Shown here: positions 6,448 through 7,949 of the stretch, in pieces
Layout: each line of letters begins with the position of its first letter
Position numbering within the stretch: the stretch's first letter is position 1
NCBI GenBank assembly: GCA_016926135.1
Contig: JAFGPH010000387.1
Coordinates: 1 to 7,949 of the forward strand
DNA length: 7,949 bases
From: Deltaproteobacteria bacterium
Lineage (GTDB): Bacteria > Desulfobacterota > DSM-4660 > Desulfatiglandales > HGW-15
Direction: 5' to 3'
Notes under the pieces: generated by a model
Told to the model about the DNA's origin: nothing
Databases searched by the model: none
The model's input: the letters and a program-made list of their open reading frames with translations, nothing else
Program-made: the position numbers and the translations under genes

Positions 6448-6477
6448 TTGATTTCGTTGCATCACATGGTATATAAA
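6448..6477 (+). promoter_or_regulatory. Promoter candidate of the tRNA gene
   Basis: TTGATT (6448-6453) and TATAAA (6472-6477) are 18 bases apart; TATATA with 16 bases is an alternative -10. Initiation near 6484 would leave only a few bases before the mature tRNA 5' end. Confidence 0.45.
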
Positions 6478-6487
6478 ATCAGATTTT

Positions 6488-6564
6488 GCCCCCGTAGCTC
6501 AGGTGGATAGAGCACCAGATTCCTAATCTGGGTGCCGCGTGTTCGAGTCACGCCGGGGGCACCA
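6488..6564 (+). tRNA. tRNA-Arg (anticodon CCU), CCA encoded
   Basis: A complete 77-base cloverleaf. The acceptor stem GCCCCCG (6488-6494) pairs fully with CGGGGGC (6554-6560), followed by discriminator A and an encoded CCA. The D stem is GCTC/GAGC (6497-6500/6510-6513). The anticodon stem CCAGA/TCTGG (6515-6519/6527-6531) encloses loop TTCCTAA with anticodon CCU at 6522-6524. The T stem GCGTG/CACGC (6537-6541/6549-6553) encloses TTCGAGT. It decodes AGG, a codon used freely in the neighbouring genes. All stems are intact, so it should be functional. Confidence 0.97.
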
Positions 6565-6593
6565 TATTTCTTGTGCGCGTGTGCGTGAAATAT
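6564..6593 (+). other. Hairpin immediately after the tRNA
   Basis: ATATTTC (6564-6570) and GAAATAT (6587-6593) are perfect 7-base arms. An inner CGC/GCG (6576-6578/6583-6585) closes a GUGU loop. The 5' arm starts on the last A of the tRNA CCA, so the hairpin abuts the 3' processing site of the precursor. No U-run follows it. Confidence 0.5.
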
Positions 6594-6641
6594 GCACGGA
6601 AATCCCGGATGAGTCCGCGAAGGTCATGGACGAACCGTGCA
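6593..6641 (+). ncRNA. Hammerhead-like RNA fold between the tRNA and rplU (probably not an intact ribozyme)
   Basis: TGCACGG (6593-6599) pairs perfectly with CCGTGCA (6635-6641). Inside, GTCC (6613-6616) pairs with GGAC (6628-6631). The junction strands are GATGA (6608-6612) on the 5' side and GAA (6632-6634) on the 3' side, which is the layout of the hammerhead core around stem II. Against a working hammerhead: the CUGAUGA strand reads CGGAUGA (the conserved U is G), A15.1 is C, and only about six bases remain where stem I should be. It could be a decayed hammerhead, another structured RNA, or chance. Confidence 0.3.
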
Positions 6642-6669
6642 CCTATCGCGAACAGGCACATGTTTTTTT
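6637..6669 (+). terminator. Possible terminator or attenuator hairpin with U7 tract
   Basis: GTG-ca-CCT (6637-6644) pairs with AGGCAC (6654-6659), six pairs with a two-base bulge. Three bases later a run of seven T follows (6663-6669). The stem is weak for an intrinsic terminator but the U-run is good. Its 5' arm shares GTGCA with the stem at 6635-6641, so the two folds exclude each other. It would end the tRNA transcript before the rplU promoter. Confidence 0.4.
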
Positions 6670-6674
6670 CAGAA

Positions 6675-6703
6675 TTGACTTCCCCATAGGGAGCGATTAG
6701 TAT
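6675..6703 (+). promoter_or_regulatory. Sigma-70 promoter of the rplU-rpmA-obgE operon
   Basis: TTGACT (6675-6680) and TAGTAT (6698-6703) are 17 bases apart. Initiation near 6710 leaves a short leader of about 24 bases that carries GGAGG for rplU. This places the tRNA-distal structures upstream of, not within, the main ribosomal-protein transcript. Confidence 0.6.
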
Positions 6704-6733
6704 AAGGCCTTAAGATTTTTGGAGGAACTTTCG

Positions 6734-7102
6734 ATGCATGCGGTGTTCAAGACAGGTGGAAAGCAATACAGGGTGGCCCCCGGGGATGAAGTGAAGGTAG
6801 AGAAAATCCCAGGGAATGAGGGAGATTCAGTTGCCTTTGACAACGTGCTCATGACCTCCGAAGGCGAGCAGGTGAGCGTCGGGAAACCTTACATTGAGAA
6901 TGTCAAGGTGACGGGCAAGATCACACGACAGGCGAAAAGTCGGAAGGTTGTGGTCTTCAAGTTCAAGCGGAGAAAGGGCTACCGGAAGAAAACCGGCCAC
7001 AGGCAGACCTTCACGCAGGTGAGAATAGAAGGCATTCAGGCAGGAGCGCAGAGCGAAGAGCGCGGAACAACGCCTGAACAGGACCGGGCAGAAAGGGCTT
7101 GA
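6734..7102 (+). CDS. rplU: 50S ribosomal protein L21, with C-terminal extension
   Basis: L21 is a 23S rRNA-binding protein of the large subunit. The whole family signature is present: MHAVFKTGGKQYRVAPGDEVKVEKI at the start (residues 1-25) and VVVFKFKRRKGYRKKTGHRQTFTQVRIEGI ending near residue 104. The usual length is about 103 residues. This one has 122, adding a Glu/Arg/Gln-rich tail of some 18 residues (AGAQSEERGTTPEQDRAERA). ATG 6734 is chosen because GGAGG (6721-6725) precedes it by eight bases and the protein begins as in homologues; an in-frame TTG at 6719 is not needed. It is the first gene of the canonical rplU-rpmA-obgE cluster. Confidence 0.97.
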   Translation: MHAVFKTGGKQYRVAPGDEVKVEKIPGNEGDSVAFDNVLMTSEGEQVSVGKPYIENVKVTGKITRQAKSRKVVVFKFKRRKGYRKKTGHRQTFTQVRIEGIQAGAQSEERGTTPEQDRAERA

Positions 7103-7130
7103 GACCCACTGCCTTTGTGCATAGGGTAAG

Positions 7131-7145
7131 TCCCGCAGAGCGGGG
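7131..7145 (+). other. Short GC hairpin in the rplU-rpmA gap
   Basis: TCCCGC (7131-7136) and GCGGGG (7140-7145) form six pairs, one of them U-G, around an AGA loop. There is no U-run. It lies just ahead of the longer hairpin at 7152-7182. Confidence 0.45.
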
Positions 7146-7151
7146 CGTTAT

Positions 7152-7182
7152 CTAAAATTTTCGAACCTTTCGAGAGTTTTAG
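7152..7182 (+). promoter_or_regulatory. 13-bp intercistronic hairpin just before the rpmA ribosome site
   Basis: CTAAAATTTTCGA (7152-7164) pairs with TCGAGAGTTTTAG (7170-7182) over 13 positions, two of them G-U, with loop ACCTT. It ends six bases before the rpmA Shine-Dalgarno sequence GAGGTGA (7188-7194). There is no U-tract, so termination is unlikely. RNase processing, mRNA stabilisation or translational control of L27 are plausible. Confidence 0.55.
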
Positions 7183-7200
7183 GAAACGAGGTGAGTGAGC

Positions 7201-7482
7201 ATGGCACACAAGAAAGCGGGAGGCAGTTCCCGAAACGGTAGAGACAGCGCCGGTCAGAGGTTTGGCGTAAAGAGGTACGGGGGGCAGGCGGTCCGGGCCG
7301 GAGGCATCCTGGTACGGCAGAAGGGGACCAAGATCCACCCGGGCGTGAACGTCGGCGTGGGGAAGGATTACACCCTTTTTGCCAAAATCGACGGGATCGT
7401 CTCTTTTGAACGATTCGACAAGACCAGGAAAAGGGTGAGCGTTTATGAACCCGCTTCCCAAGAGGTCGAAGCGGTTTCGTGA
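7201..7482 (+). CDS. rpmA: 50S ribosomal protein L27
   Basis: L27 lies near the peptidyl transferase centre of the large subunit. The protein opens with the invariant [16 protein letters not shown] and continues with the family blocks [30 protein letters not shown] and [10 protein letters not shown]. At 93 residues it is slightly longer than the common 84-86, with a short acidic tail. The N-terminus is the short form without the cleaved leader found in Firmicutes. ATG 7201 has GAGGTGA six bases upstream; an in-frame GTG at 7195 lies on that site and is rejected. It is the second gene of the cluster, 98 bases after rplU. Confidence 0.97.
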   Translation: MAHKKAGGSSRNGRDSAGQRFGVKRYGGQAVRAGGILVRQKGTKIHPGVNVGVGKDYTLFAKIDGIVSFERFDKTRKRVSVYEPASQEVEAVS

Positions 7483-7485
7483 AAC

Positions 7486-7498
7486 GCGGCTTCGCCGC
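7486..7498 (+). other. Compact GC hairpin at the rpmA-obgE junction
   Basis: GCGGC (7486-7490) and GCCGC (7494-7498) close a UUC loop four bases after the rpmA stop. It precedes an obgE start that has no visible ribosome site, so it may affect coupling between the two genes. No U-run is present. Confidence 0.4.
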
Positions 7499-7502
7499 CT
7501 TC

Positions 7503-7538
7503 ATGCCCACCGGTGTCTGTGTCGAGAAAGATCAATAA
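7503..7538 (+). CDS. 11-codon mini-ORF overlapping the obgE start (doubtful)
   Basis: ATG 7503 opens [11 protein letters not shown] and stops at TAA 7536-7538, overlapping the first codons of obgE in another frame. No clear Shine-Dalgarno sequence precedes it. It is listed only because the obgE start is itself poorly marked and this is the sole ATG nearby. It may well be untranslated. Confidence 0.12.
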   Translation: MPTGVCVEKDQ

Positions 7539-7949
7539 GACGGATTTCCTGGATGAAGCGGTGATCACCGCCAGATCCGGTGACGGTGGGAGGGGGTGTC
7601 TGAGCTTCCGCAGAGAGAAGTTCATCCCCAAGGGCGGGCCCGACGGGGGAGACGGCGGCCTCGGCGGGAGCATCGTTGTCAGGGCGGTCGGGTATCTCAA
7701 TTCCCTGGTTGCGTTCAAGTATAAGAGGCATTTCAAGGCGCAGAACGGGCAGCCCGGCGGCGGAAGGAACAAGACCGGCGGAAAAGGGAAGAATGTTATC
7801 ATAGAGGTACCGCTGGGGACCTTGGTCTACGACGAGGAAACAGGCGAGCTCCTGCAAGACCTGACAGAAGAAGGACAAGAGGTCCTCCTTCCAGGAGGCA
7901 AGGGAGGATGGGGAAACCAGCATTTTGCCACCTCCACCAACAGGGCGCC
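7519..7949 (+). CDS. obgE: GTPase Obg/CgtA, N-terminal Obg domain (3' part beyond window)
   Basis: Obg is a ribosome-associated GTPase acting in late 50S assembly and stress control. The visible 143 residues are almost the whole glycine-rich Obg fold: [20 protein letters not shown], then [36 protein letters not shown], and [18 protein letters not shown] at the edge. The GTP-binding domain lies outside. The frame is continuous with that of rpmA after its stop (7480-7482). No in-frame ATG exists before the conserved FLDEAV block. GTG 7519 ([15 protein letters not shown]) is the best start, with GTG 7513 as alternative; neither has a good ribosome site. The N-terminus is thus about eight residues longer than the common MKF[VI]DEA form. 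It is the third gene of the rplU-rpmA-obgE cluster. Confidence 0.93.
   Translation, partial: MSRKINKTDFLDEAVITARSGDGGRGCLSFRREKFIPKGGPDGGDGGLGGSIVVRAVGYLNSLVAFKYKRHFKAQNGQPGGGRNKTGGKGKNVIIEVPLGTLVYDEETGELLQDLTEEGQEVLLPGGKGGWGNQHFATSTNRA

Noticed and set aside
6593..6641. Intact hammerhead ribozyme
   Set aside because: U4 and A15.1 are changed and stem I is missing; it is kept only as a hammerhead-like finding.

Overview
The window looks like a chromosomal stretch of a Gram-negative, GC-rich bacterium, most plausibly a Desulfobacterota (deltaproteobacterial) lineage. That rests on gene content: a type II secretion GspF, a polytopic O-antigen ligase/polymerase-type protein with a TPR tail, a secreted PQQ-like propeller ending in a CFIST motif, and the rplU-rpmA-obgE cluster. 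The taxon is an inference; no 16S or other strong marker is present.

Left part (about 1-4925, all minus strand): gspF runs off the left edge. It lies behind a 625-residue Wzy/WaaL/PglL-like membrane protein with C-terminal TPRs, and that gene lies behind a secreted beta-propeller gene. These look like three separately expressed genes. There is a strong Rho-independent terminator (3247-3278) after the propeller gene. A good sigma-70 promoter with an embedded palindrome (3202-3231) precedes the ligase-like gene. Two hairpins and a possible promoter separate the ligase-like gene from gspF. All three products act at or beyond the inner membrane, in secretion, surface glycan handling and the periplasm or cell surface.

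Middle (4926-5348): a divergent control region. The propeller gene has a promoter (TTGACA, 17 bases, TAGCAT) and a leader of about 170 bases. The leader holds a long interrupted hairpin, an alternative hairpin that competes for the same bases, a terminator-like hairpin with a U-run, a 13-base match to the anti-Shine-Dalgarno region, and a short upstream ORF. This is the best candidate in the window for an undescribed cis-regulatory element. A plus-strand promoter candidate and several palindromes lie on the other side.

Right part (5349-7949, plus strand): a sulfotransferase-family gene, a tRNA-Arg(CCU) with encoded CCA, and a structured stretch of about 100 bases containing a hammerhead-like core and a possible terminator. 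Then come rplU (L21, with a C-terminal tail), rpmA (L27) and the N-terminal Obg domain of obgE, cut by the right edge. The sulfotransferase is probably independent of the ribosomal-protein operon.
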